Shown: positions 26,593 through 34,598 of the stretch, one piece after another
How the letters are laid out: each line of letters starts with the position of its first letter
Position numbering within the stretch: the stretch's first letter is position 1
DNA from: Luteimonas padinae
GTDB taxonomy: Bacteria > Pseudomonadota > Gammaproteobacteria > Xanthomonadales > Xanthomonadaceae
Direction of reading: 5' to 3'
Length of the DNA stretch: 64,000 nucleotides
Assembly (NCBI RefSeq): GCF_014652935.1
Contig: NZ_BMZT01000009.1
Location: 49,900-113,899, forward strand
Translations under genes and position numbers: made by a program
Notes under the pieces: generated by a model
Seen by the model: the letters and a program-made list of their open reading frames with translations, nothing else
The model's database searches: none
What the model was told of the DNA's origin: nothing

Positions 26593-27204
26593 ATGATCGT
26601 TGCCTTGCTCACGCTCGCCACGCACATTGCAGGGGAACTGGCCTTGCGCGGCCAGCACGTCGTCCTGCTAGATGCCGACCCGCAGGGTTCGTCACTGGAC
26701 TGGACGCAGCGCAGAAGTCAGCAGGGCTTGCCCCGGCTGTTCAGCGCCGTGGGCCTGGCCCGCGAAACACTGCACCAGGAAGCCCCAGAACTCGCCAGGC
26801 GAGCCGATCACGTCATCATCGACGGGCCACCCAGGATCGCCGCCTTGGCGCGTTCTGCGCTGCTGGCGGCCGAACGCGTTCTGATTCCTGTTCAGCCCAG
26901 CCCCTACGACGTGTGGGCCAGCGCCGAGATGGTTTCGCTGATCCGCGAAGCGCAGGTATTCCGGCCTGGGCTGCGCGCGGCCTTCGTCATCAACCGGCGC
27001 GTCAGCACCACCATCATCGGCAGGGAAGCACGGCAATCGCTGGCCGAACAGCCGCTGCCCGCGCTGCGCTCGGAGATCCACCAGCGCATCGTCTTCGCCG
27101 ATAGCGTGGCCGCTGGCCGGCTCGCCCGCGAAACCGCGCCCGACAGCGCCGCCGCACGCGAGATTGCCGCGCTCACCGACGAACTGCTGCGGTGGCCGAC
27201 ATGA
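26593..27204 (+). CDS. parA: ParA-family partition ATPase lacking its Walker A loop
   Basis: 203-aa relative of the ParA/IncC partition ATPases. The N terminus reads MIVALLTLATHIAGELALRG, whereas family members have the deviant Walker A box KGGVGKT between ALL and TLATHI; about nine residues are missing in frame. The downstream motifs remain: VVLLDADPQGS (Walker A'), VIIDGPP (Walker B) and the C-terminal helices. Without the P-loop it should not bind or hydrolyse ATP. GGAGG precedes the ATG at 26593. The next gene overlaps its stop (ATGA). It is either a dead gene, a deletion fixed recently, or a regulator that no longer needs ATP. Confidence 0.85.
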   Translation: MIVALLTLATHIAGELALRGQHVVLLDADPQGSSLDWTQRRSQQGLPRLFSAVGLARETLHQEAPELARRADHVIIDGPPRIAALARSALLAAERVLIPVQPSPYDVWASAEMVSLIREAQVFRPGLRAAFVINRRVSTTIIGREARQSLAEQPLPALRSEIHQRIVFADSVAAGRLARETAPDSAAAREIAALTDELLRWPT

Positions 27205-27473
27205 CTGCGAAGCCATCACCACGCAGCAAGCGCGTCGGCATCGGTGCGCGTCCGCCCGCGAATCCGCACGCCGAGGCGTGGATTCGCCAAGGCGATGCCG
27301 ATGCGCTCAACAAGGGCGATCTCTATACCGCGCGCCTGACCCTCGACATCACGCCCGCCATGCGGGCGCGCATCAAGGTGTCGGCCTTCACGCAAGGCGT
27401 GACCGTGGCCGAACTCCTGCGCGCGTTACTGGAGCGGGAGTTTCCAGAACACCGCAAGGAGAACACCCCATGA
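27201..27473 (+). CDS. Small ParA-linked protein, ribbon-helix-helix-like
   Basis: 90-aa protein coupled to parA by an ATGA overlap. The C-terminal half (YTARLTLDITPAMRARIKVSAFTQGVTVAELLRALLERE) has the strand-helix-helix shape of plasmid ParG/CopG-type DNA-binding proteins, which are centromere-binding or repressor partners of ParA. The N-terminal 40 residues are flexible and basic, like ParG tails. No experimentally known relative comes to mind. A GTG 9 bp upstream (27192) is an alternative start. Confidence 0.7.
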   Translation: MTAKPSPRSKRVGIGARPPANPHAEAWIRQGDADALNKGDLYTARLTLDITPAMRARIKVSAFTQGVTVAELLRALLEREFPEHRKENTP

Positions 27474-28003
27474 TCGCATCCGCTTCGCCTGCCGCTGGCG
27501 CGGCCACGGCTGCGCTCGTAGCGCCTTCCGGCCAGCCCGCCAGCACGCCGCTGACGCGCGTGGCGCTGGCTTACATCGAACCGCGCTTCAAGCTCTACCT
27601 GCGCTTCGGCGAACCTGCGCGCACGCACCAGCTCGACCGCTGGCGCCGTTGCGCGGTGTTCCTGCCGGGCGCCATGTTGTGCCGTATCCGCTGGCAGGCC
27701 AACGACTACGGCACTGTGCGTTGGCAGCTCATGGTGATGCAGGCTTGCACGCCGCTGGATGCAGCGCAGCGCATCCCCGGCGTGCAGCCGGGGGCGCGCT
27801 TGCTGCTCCACGCCGAAGGGGAGAACCAGGTGCGCGCGGTGCTGGAGTGCATCGACGCCATCGAGGCGCTGGGCATCGCGCCCGCCGCTGTCTCGCCCGC
27901 GTACTGGCGCACGCTCGCCAACCGGCTCGCTGCACGCCTGCCGCTGCCCGAATACACCGCCGAGCGGCACGCTGCCTGGCTAACCGGGAGGGCGCTGCCA
28001 TGA
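27470..28003 (+). CDS. DUF2840-domain protein
   Basis: 177-aa conserved ICE protein of unknown function. The recognisable part is LTRVALAYIEPRFKLYLRFGEPART, then LDRWRRCAVFLPGAMLCRIRWQANDYGTVRWQL, and an IQPGARLLLHAEG-like segment. It follows the ParA-linked gene with an ATGA overlap and overlaps traF by 4 bp (ATGA), so it belongs to the parA-traF operon. AAGGAGA lies ahead of the ATG at 27470. DUF2840 genes regularly lie between parA and traF in Tn4371-like elements, suggesting a transfer or maintenance role, but none has been demonstrated that I know of. Confidence 0.88.
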   Translation: MIASASPAAGAATAALVAPSGQPASTPLTRVALAYIEPRFKLYLRFGEPARTHQLDRWRRCAVFLPGAMLCRIRWQANDYGTVRWQLMVMQACTPLDAAQRIPGVQPGARLLLHAEGENQVRAVLECIDAIEALGIAPAAVSPAYWRTLANRLAARLPLPEYTAERHAAWLTGRALP

Positions 28004-28599
28004 CGCTTCCATCCGCCGTTGCCAGCGCAACCGGCATCCCGCCGCATCCTCGCTCGCGCCTGCGCGCTCGCCTCGTGTTGGCGGGCCTGTCCGCTTGCGG
28101 CCTCGCTGCGCTCGCCTGGGCGTCCTTCGTGCATCCGCTGCCGCGCCTGATCTACAACCCGTCCGATAGCGTGGCGGTCGGCTGGTATCGCATCGAACCG
28201 TTCGACCTGCGCGCCGCCTCGCTGCCACGTCCGTTGCCCGTGGACAGCATCGTGCTGGTGCCGCTGCCCGACAGGGCCGCCACGCTGGCTGCGCAGCGCG
28301 GCTACCTGCCGACGCGCGTGCCGCTGCTCAAACGTGTGGGCGCCGTCGCGCCACAACACGTTTGCATCGTCGCCGGGCAGGTACGCATCGACGGCGTGCC
28401 TTCGGCCGCCGTGCTGCCTGCCGACCGGCTGGGCCGCCCGCTGCCATCCTTGCAGCTTTGCCGCCGCCTCGAACCGGGCGAGCTGTTCCTGTTGAGCGTG
28501 ACCAATCCAGCGTCGTTCGACAGCCGCTATTTCGGGCCAGTCAGCGCATCCGCCGTGATCGGCGTCGCGTATCCGGTCTGGCTGGAGACACGCCCATGA
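28000..28599 (+). CDS. traF: Conjugative transfer signal peptidase TraF (S26)
   Basis: 199-aa inner-membrane protease. In RP4, TraF matures and cyclises the pilin TrbC, and this element encodes a TrbC. One N-terminal membrane segment (about 25-45) precedes the catalytic serine motif IYNPSDSVAVGWYRI and the lysine motif PLLKRVGAV, which gives the Ser-Lys dyad of S26 peptidases. The sequence ends ASAVIGVAYPVW, as expected of the family. It is coupled to DUF2840. The relaxase gene follows after a 460-bp gap with hairpins. Confidence 0.9.
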   Translation: MTLPSAVASATGIPPHPRSRLRARLVLAGLSACGLAALAWASFVHPLPRLIYNPSDSVAVGWYRIEPFDLRAASLPRPLPVDSIVLVPLPDRAATLAAQRGYLPTRVPLLKRVGAVAPQHVCIVAGQVRIDGVPSAAVLPADRLGRPLPSLQLCRRLEPGELFLLSVTNPASFDSRYFGPVSASAVIGVAYPVWLETRP

Positions 28600-29059
28600 T
28601 GGCCGCCGATTCGCTGCACGTTGCCGTGCATCTCATCGTGCCATCGGGCATGTCGTTCCGGTGGCTGCCGCCGTGTCGTCGCGCGTGCAGCGCGGGCGCA
28701 TCCGCGCCGCGCCTCGCGCAACATCCGGCGCAGCCTTCCAACGTGCAGGCGTCTTGCTTCGAACGCGCCCGGCCTGCTGTCTTCATGGCGTCAGTCCGCG
28801 CGTTCGCCGGCGCGCTGGCTGCTCCCGCAGCAGCGCCGCCGGGCCGACGATGCCCGGAGCGACAGCGAAGGGCAAAGGCGGAAGGCAAGACAAAAGGACG
28901 CGGCACCAGGCCGCGTAGAAAGCCTGTCTGCACATGGGGGTGGCGCGGCACGGAGCGGCTTCGCCACCGTGCCGCTTGGGGCGCGAGGCCCGCGCCAATG
29001 CAGGCATGTCCCCGTGCTTCGCACGACAGGACACGCCAGAGCTTGCAGGGAGCGCAGCC
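28600..29059. other. oriT: 460-bp region before the relaxase, candidate oriT
   Basis: No gene supported: the long frames here are Arg/Pro-rich shadows. The half nearest the relaxase holds inverted repeats GCGGCACGG (28945-28953) / CCGTGCCGC (28967-28975) and a nested one, TGTCC..CGTGC (29007-29017) / GCACG..GGACA (29021-29033). Stem-loops directly upstream of the relaxase are where an origin of transfer is expected. I recognise no nick-site consensus, so the call is tentative. Confidence 0.4.
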
Positions 29060-31054
29060 ATGACCGCCCGCCGCGACGACGATTTCCGGGTGCGTCCGAG
29101 CGCCCCGAAGAACCGGGGCAAAGGCCAGGGCCAGAGCTTCGTTTCCAAGGTACTCAAGCAGGCGGGCAAGGCCAGCGGCGGCAAGTCCTCGATGCGCCAT
29201 TCCGCAGCCGGCGGCAGCGGCGCACGCGCCGGCCAGCGGCCCGGCTCGCGCCTGGGGCGCGGCCATACGGCGGCGCGCTTCGCCGGGGCGAAGCTGACGT
29301 CCATGTCGCGGCGCGTGACCATCAAGACCCTACTGGTCAATCAACGCAACGCCAGCCCGCAGTCGCTCGCCAAGCACCTGCGCTACATCGAGCGCGACGG
29401 CGCCGGCCGCGATGGCGAACCGGGCCGGGCCTACGGGCCGCAGATTGACGATGCCGACCTCGATGCCTTCAAGGAGCGGGCCAACGACGACCGGCACCAT
29501 TTCCGCTTCATCGTCTCGCCCGAGGACGGGGCCGAGCTGGACGACCTGCGCACCTACACCCGGCATCTTGTGAACCGCATGGAAGCCGATCTGGGGACGC
29601 GGCTGGATTGGGTGGCAGTCGATCACTGGAACACCGACAACCCGCACACCCACCTGATCGTGCGCGGGCGCGACGACACCGGCAAAGACCTCATCATCGC
29701 GGGCGACTACATCGCCCACGGCTTCCGCCATCGCGCCGCCGAACTGGCGACGGAATGGCTGGGGCCGCGCACCGAACTGGAGATCCAGCAGACCTTGCAG
29801 CGCGAGGTGGAACAGGAGCGGTGGACGAGCCTTGACCGCACGTTGCAGCGTGAGGCCGGCGAGGATGGCCGGGTGCAGATCGAGCGCTTCAATGAGCCCC
29901 GCCTGCAACGCCAGCGGCTGCTGCTGATCGGCCGACTCCAACGCTTGCAGCGCCTGGGCCTGGCTGACGAGACGCAGCCCGGCACCTGGGCCGTGCATGC
30001 CGACGCGGAGAAGACCTTGCGCGCCTTGGGCGAGCGTGGTGACATCATCCGCACCATGCAGCGCGCCATGAGCGGCCAGCCGCGCGAGCAGGCGGTGTTT
30101 GAGCCCGGCGACGACGGCCGCACCATCGTCGGCCGCGTGGCCGGCAAGGGGCTGGCCGACGAGCTGCACGACCGCGGCTATCTGGTCATCGACGGCGTGG
30201 ACGGCAAGGCCCACTACGTCGCTTTGAACGCCCGCGACGAGCTGGCGAACTATCCCACCGGAGCCGTGGTGGAGGTACGCGGTTCCAACGAGGTGCGGGC
30301 GGCCGACAAGAACATCGCCGCGCTGGCGAGCGATGGCCTGTACCGCGCCGATCATCACCTGGCGATCGAGCAAGGCCGAGCCAAGCCCGGCCGCGACCCG
30401 CAGGAGGTCGTCGCGGCCCATGTCCGCCGACTGGAAGCCCTGCGCCGGGCCGGCATCGTGGAACGTGTGGCTGATGGACTATGGAAGGTGCCGGACGACC
30501 TGGCCGAACGTGGCCGCCAGAACGACGCACAGCGCCTGGGCGGCGTGGCGGTGGAGCTGAAATCGCACTTGCCCATCGAGCGGCAGGCCCGCGTGATCGG
30601 CGCGACCTGGCTGGACCAGCAGTTGATCGGTGGCGGCAAGGGGCTGGGCGATCTGGGCTTTGGCGGCGAGACGAAGGAAGCCTTGCAGCAGCGCGCCGAC
30701 TTCCTTGAAGAACAGGGGCTGGCCCAGCGGCGTGGGCAGCGGGTGATCCTCGCCCGGAACTTGCTGGGGACGCTGCGGAATCGGGAACTGGCAAAGGCCG
30801 CCAAGGATATTGCCGCCGAAATCGGCCTAGCGCATCGGCCCGTCACCGACGGGCAGCGCGTGGCTGGCATCTACCGGCGCAGCCTCATGCTCGCCAGCGG
30901 GCGCTACGCGATGCTAGACGACGGCATGGGGTTCAGTCTGGTGCCGTGGAAGCCGGTGATTGAACAGCGACTGGGGCAGCAACTTGCCGCGACGGTGAGC
31001 GGTGGCGGCGTGGCGTGGGAAATCGGACGGCAGCGGGGAATGGGCATTGGCTAA
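29060..31054 (+). CDS. Relaxase/mobilisation protein, VirD2-like with DUF3363 domain
   Basis: 664-aa relaxase that nicks oriT and pilots the strand through the type IV channel. After a basic, disordered N terminus (about 1-85) comes the relaxase fold with the nucleophile candidate Tyr109 in AKHLRYIER and the metal-binding HTH motif (His196, His198) in NPHTHLIVRGRD, preceded by VDHW. The C-terminal DUF3363 region is helical and long. Family members in Tn4371-like ICEs are called RlxS or TraI. The ATG at 29060 (MTARRDDDFRV..) agrees with the family and follows AGGGAGCG. The ORF is full-length; it ends the left backbone block before the cargo of 31138-42439. Confidence 0.92.
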   Translation: MTARRDDDFRVRPSAPKNRGKGQGQSFVSKVLKQAGKASGGKSSMRHSAAGGSGARAGQRPGSRLGRGHTAARFAGAKLTSMSRRVTIKTLLVNQRNASPQSLAKHLRYIERDGAGRDGEPGRAYGPQIDDADLDAFKERANDDRHHFRFIVSPEDGAELDDLRTYTRHLVNRMEADLGTRLDWVAVDHWNTDNPHTHLIVRGRDDTGKDLIIAGDYIAHGFRHRAAELATEWLGPRTELEIQQTLQREVEQERWTSLDRTLQREAGEDGRVQIERFNEPRLQRQRLLLIGRLQRLQRLGLADETQPGTWAVHADAEKTLRALGERGDIIRTMQRAMSGQPREQAVFEPGDDGRTIVGRVAGKGLADELHDRGYLVIDGVDGKAHYVALNARDELANYPTGAVVEVRGSNEVRAADKNIAALASDGLYRADHHLAIEQGRAKPGRDPQEVVAAHVRRLEALRRAGIVERVADGLWKVPDDLAERGRQNDAQRLGGVAVELKSHLPIERQARVIGATWLDQQLIGGGKGLGDLGFGGETKEALQQRADFLEEQGLAQRRGQRVILARNLLGTLRNRELAKAAKDIAAEIGLAHRPVTDGQRVAGIYRRSLMLASGRYAMLDDGMGFSLVPWKPVIEQRLGQQLAATVSGGGVAWEIGRQRGMGIG

Positions 31055-31137
31055 TGCTCGAAGAGTCTCAGCCACATAACCCGGCAGGCTGTCTAGAGAT
31101 ATGCCGAGGCAGTTGTGAAATTCTTCGCTGCATATCT

Positions 31138-31656
31138 TCAACGGGTTGGATCTATGGCCCGGAAGCGGCCATCCAGATAGACGAGTGGATCGGCATATGC
31201 AGATGTGAGCACACGCTCGACACTGGCCAGCATTACCGAGTGGGTGCCGACTGCATGGTGTTCAATCAGCTCACAGAACAGCGAAGCCTGCGCCCCTTGC
31301 AGATAGGGCAACCCATTGACTTCATCAAATCGCCAGGCTTCATGATCGAAACGGTCGGTCCCCGTGGCGCTACGGCAGTGCACCGCAAGTACCTCCTGTT
31401 CTGCGCGGAGTACATTGATGCAGAATCGTCGAGCAGCCAGCAGCGGCCCATGGATACGGGTTTGCTGACCAATGCACACTAGAACCGTGGGCGGCTCCAG
31501 TGAGACTGATGTGAATGAACTGGCGATCATTACGTGTCCGTGGCCATCGGGAGCGATCGACGTGATTAGCGTCACCGTGGAGGCCACGCCGCGCATCGCC
31601 TGCCTCAATTGGGCAGCAATCAAAGGGTGTTGGGACATGTAGGTGTGCTCAATCAT
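31138..31656 (-). CDS. Flavin reductase-like FMN-binding protein
   Basis: 172-aa flavin:NADH reductase of the HpaC/ActVB type, which supplies reduced FMN to a partner monooxygenase. The fold signature is visible: LRQAMRGVASTVTLITS, MIASSFTSVSLEPPTVLVCI and FCINVLRAEQEVLAV, with HVMIASSF for FMN binding. An LLM-class oxidoreductase in the same operon would be the natural user, although that gene is truncated. The gene lies 3 bp after the TIM-barrel gene; a second ATG at 31638 (MSQHP) is an alternative start. It is cargo, not ICE backbone. Confidence 0.85.
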   Translation of the reverse strand: MIEHTYMSQHPLIAAQLRQAMRGVASTVTLITSIAPDGHGHVMIASSFTSVSLEPPTVLVCIGQQTRIHGPLLAARRFCINVLRAEQEVLAVHCRSATGTDRFDHEAWRFDEVNGLPYLQGAQASLFCELIEHHAVGTHSVMLASVERVLTSAYADPLVYLDGRFRAIDPTR

Positions 31657-31659
31657 AGG

Positions 31660-32547
31660 TTACGGGTGCGTTTCACGCTTGGCCCAACCAGGGTGCTTTG
31701 TCAGCAAACCCAACATCTCGTCCATCGCGTCATAGGAGCGTTTGAGCGTGCTGTATGGATTCCCCCCGACCAATGTGCCGTCATAGCCGACGGGGCCGGT
31801 ATAACCGAACGACTTGGCAAGTCCAAGAAGTGCGAAGTTGTCGAGTTCTCCTGCATCGAGCGCCTCGAAAGTGGCAATACGACTCCAGCCAAGTGGGCTG
31901 CGGGTTGCGCCGCTGAGAGTCAATTCCCGCATGAAGGGTGTTGACGCCATTAACGCTGGCGTCGGGTCTACTGCCTGATAGCCCTCCGTCGGGCTGCCTG
32001 CATTGGTTTCGTAGCCATACCAGTGATAGCTTGGAAACACGATGCCGAGATTCGGATGGTTCACGACCGAGCAGATCTGTGCCGCAATGGAGTAATGATC
32101 CATCCAGAAGCCCAGATGAAAATACAGCAGGATGTCAATTCCGCGCCGTGCGCAAATCTCAAGTGCCCGACCAAGGAAGTCCTGCAATACCTTGTCGTCC
32201 GGTGCCTTTCGATGATTTGAACCGTGGCCTGCCGTCCTGATTCCAAGATTGACAGCCTTCACGCCTTCCATCTCCTCAAGCATCCGCAAGAGTCCTGCGT
32301 TGATGGGATGCTGTGGGCCCTGATCCAGGTCGATCACCACATACACGCTAAAGACCTCCAAACCGAAACGATCTTTCACGGTGGATAGACGCTTTGCGGT
32401 TTCCCATCGGCTCCCTGACCAGACGGCATAGGTCAGGCCGTCATAACCGATGTCAGCCAGCATTTCGCATTGGACATCGAAGGCATAGGTACCAGCCGAA
32501 GAAGTAAAAGCGAGATCCCAGGCAAAAATTTTATGACCGTGCAGCAT
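31660..32547 (-). CDS. TIM-barrel sugar-phosphate isomerase/epimerase-like protein
   Basis: 295-aa xylose-isomerase-like TIM barrel (AP endonuclease family 2 fold). Characteristic parts are FDVQCEMLADIGYDGLTY, LRMLEEMEGVKAVNLGI, an ICARRGIDILLYFHLGFW strand and NHPNLGIVFPSYHWY with metal-binding-type acids and histidines. The first 27 residues of the open frame are dropped because the ATG at 32547 (MLHGHKIFAWDLAF) has a sensible family start and overlaps the LLM gene end by 17 bp. The substrate is unknown; the flavin reductase and LLM neighbours suggest a catabolic operon. Confidence 0.8.
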   Translation of the reverse strand: MLHGHKIFAWDLAFTSSAGTYAFDVQCEMLADIGYDGLTYAVWSGSRWETAKRLSTVKDRFGLEVFSVYVVIDLDQGPQHPINAGLLRMLEEMEGVKAVNLGIRTAGHGSNHRKAPDDKVLQDFLGRALEICARRGIDILLYFHLGFWMDHYSIAAQICSVVNHPNLGIVFPSYHWYGYETNAGSPTEGYQAVDPTPALMASTPFMRELTLSGATRSPLGWSRIATFEALDAGELDNFALLGLAKSFGYTGPVGYDGTLVGGNPYSTLKRSYDAMDEMLGLLTKHPGWAKRETHP

Positions 32548-33331
32548 CCTGCGCCTCCTCCAAATGGGCAGTAGCGTGCGCCGGAAAGTGCGGTACGACA
32601 TGCTCGCCAAGTTCCTGAACAATCTCATGCGCCGGACGTGTCGCGTATTTCAGGTTGAGGCCAATATGATTAACCCCAATATCGCGCAAGCGGCTGAAGT
32701 AGTCAGTAAAGAATCGGTGACCAGCCCGAAACCCGAGGAAGATGGGCGACGGGGGTTCATCGGGATTCTCCGACAGGTCAATATAGAAGGATTGCGTGAA
32801 GGGTTTGAATCTTGGTGTCAGCGACCGCCAATTCTTGATTGTCATGGCTTGCTGCGCGATATTTTGGGGATAGTAAAGCCAGCCATCCCCATGCTCGGCA
32901 ATCCATTCGACCGACTGGCGTGAATGACCAGTCACCATCACGGGAATGTCTCTCAACGCCGGTTTCGGCAGCGTATCTGCACCCGACAAGTTCACTCGGG
33001 GCGTGGAGATTTCCGGGAAGTCCTCACGCCAGGCTTGACGCAACACAGTCAATGCTTCTTGGAACAACGTGGCTCGCGCATCCATTGTCTGACCGAAGGC
33101 CGGGAACTCTGTTGGCCGATCACCCGTGGCGATACCTAGCACCAGGCGCTGATTTGACAAGCGGTCGATCGAGGCTGCTGCTTTGGCCACAAGCAAGGGA
33201 TGACGCAGAGTGGTGATGACGCTGCCAGTTGCGAGCGCGATGCGCGACGTCTGTGCCGTGACGTAGCCCATGAATGGCCACAGGTCATGGATGTGACCCA
33301 CGTCGCCAAAAAACGGGACATTGAGAAATAC
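32531..33331 (-). pseudogene. LLM-class flavin oxidoreductase, 5' end cut off by an IS
   Basis: Bacterial luciferase-like monooxygenase fragment. The visible part is typical: VGHIHDLWPFMGYVTAQTSRI, LRHPLLVAKAAASIDRLS, LGIATGDRPTEFPAFG, and a GFRAGHRFFTDYFSRL segment. The reading frame is open past the first usable start, through NVPFFGDVGHIHD, up to 33331, where IS-like GGGTATACGG begins. Complete relatives have some 50 further N-terminal residues, so the 5' end is lost. The remaining 256 aa might still be translated from the GTG at 33301, but the beta-alpha barrel would be incomplete. The downstream TIM-barrel and flavin-reductase genes overlap or adjoin it. Confidence 0.8.
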
Positions 33332-34598
33332 GGGTATACGGATTTAATGGTTGTTCCTCTGCGAAGTCCGGCAGTCCGTAACCGATGGTTTTCTTGTAGA
33401 AAGGAGAGACCTTCGCAGTCGGTGCCTTCTTCTTGTGCTTCGTGGTGTAGAGCATTCGTGCCCGCATCACCTCGAAGGAGTAACCGCGCCCTTCACGGTT
33501 CTTGTCCTTGGCCAGTCGGTTGATGGACTCCGTGTAAGCGTTGGTGACGGGCATGTCCGTCTCGAAGTAGGTCATGGTCTCTTCGCGCCAGTTTCCCACT
33601 GCCCTGACCAGATCGCTCCAGACTTCCTTTTGGCCCTTCGGGATGGTGGCTATCCACTCGTCCAGGGCGGCTTCTGCCTGGAGCCGTGTGGTGGCGTCCC
33701 AGATGCCGTAGAAGCGCTCCTTGTGCTCGTAGGCGGCCAGCAGTTGCGGGAACGCGCCTGTCCAGGTCTCCATGATGAGGCGCTCCCGGTCTGAGACTTC
33801 GTGAGCGCGTTTCAGCAGGATTTTCCGGTCTCCCTTGAGAGTCCGGCTCTGGGACGGTTTCGGCTCCTTTCTGAGGCCCTTGCGCACTCTCTCTAGGGCA
33901 TCGTTGGCCATGCGCACCACATGGAACTTATCGACCACGATACGGGCCTGGGGCAGCACAGCCTTGACCGCTGCCCGGTAGGGGTTCCACATGTCCATGC
34001 TGACGATCTCGACCTTCTGCCGGTCTTTCAGCTTCATCAGGTAGTTGGTCACCACGTCCTGGCGGCGGGTGGCCAGCAGGTCGAGCAGGGTTCGCTCCTC
34101 AATGTTGGTCAGAATGCAGCGGTAGCGCTTGTTCAGGTATAGCTCGTCAATGCCCAGGATGCGGGGCGTCTCGAAGCGGTGCCAGCGCCCCAGGAACTCG
34201 GCGCGGGCGTTGAAGATGTCGCGCACCGTCTTCTCGTCCAGGCCGGTCTGTGCCGCCACAAAGGTGTAGGGGTGGTTGAAGGATTCCTTCTCCACGTACT
34301 CATGCAGCCGCAGTGTCATACGGAATCCGTCCACCATCTCCGGTAGCTGGGGCCTGAATGTTGTCTTGCAGGCCCGGCAGGTGTATCGGCGGCGGACCAC
34401 CCAGAGAGTGACCCGCTTGCCGTGGATGGGCAGATCACGATAGGGAACGTCACGCTTGCCGAACCGCACGAACTCACCCTGCACGCCGCACCCCTCGCAG
34501 GCTACTGGTGTAGGTGCTTCAAGCCGAAAATGTATGTCTTCATTCTGCTCATCAGAATCCACCAACTGGTACCCAGGAAGGCTTAACGAATTAATCAT
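33285..34598 (-). CDS. ISL3-family transposase
   Basis: 437-aa DDE transposase. The N-terminal zinc-binding part has CEGCG.. and CRACKTTFRPQLPEM; an HTH follows (QTGLDEKTVRDIF). The catalytic domain starts ILGIDELYL (first Asp), continues IVSMDMWNPYRAAVKAVLPQARIVVDKFH (second Asp) and ends TNAYTESINRLAKDKNREGRGYSFEVMR with the Glu. All three acids are present. The last 17 or so codons run past the IS end at 33332 into the disrupted LLM gene in another frame, giving a foreign tail PYTRISQCPVFWRRGSHP. The usual family stop is not present inside the element. Confidence 0.93.
   Translation of the reverse strand: MINSLSLPGYQLVDSDEQNEDIHFRLEAPTPVACEGCGVQGEFVRFGKRDVPYRDLPIHGKRVTLWVVRRRYTCRACKTTFRPQLPEMVDGFRMTLRLHEYVEKESFNHPYTFVAAQTGLDEKTVRDIFNARAEFLGRWHRFETPRILGIDELYLNKRYRCILTNIEERTLLDLLATRRQDVVTNYLMKLKDRQKVEIVSMDMWNPYRAAVKAVLPQARIVVDKFHVVRMANDALERVRKGLRKEPKPSQSRTLKGDRKILLKRAHEVSDRERLIMETWTGAFPQLLAAYEHKERFYGIWDATTRLQAEAALDEWIATIPKGQKEVWSDLVRAVGNWREETMTYFETDMPVTNAYTESINRLAKDKNREGRGYSFEVMRARMLYTTKHKKKAPTAKVSPFYKKTIGYGLPDFAEEQPLNPYTRISQCPVFWRRGSHP

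Noticed and set aside
28362..29063. Open frames between traF and the relaxase
   Set aside because: Low-complexity Arg/Pro-rich translations in several frames, no motif, and no ribosome-binding site; treated as non-coding and oriT candidate.
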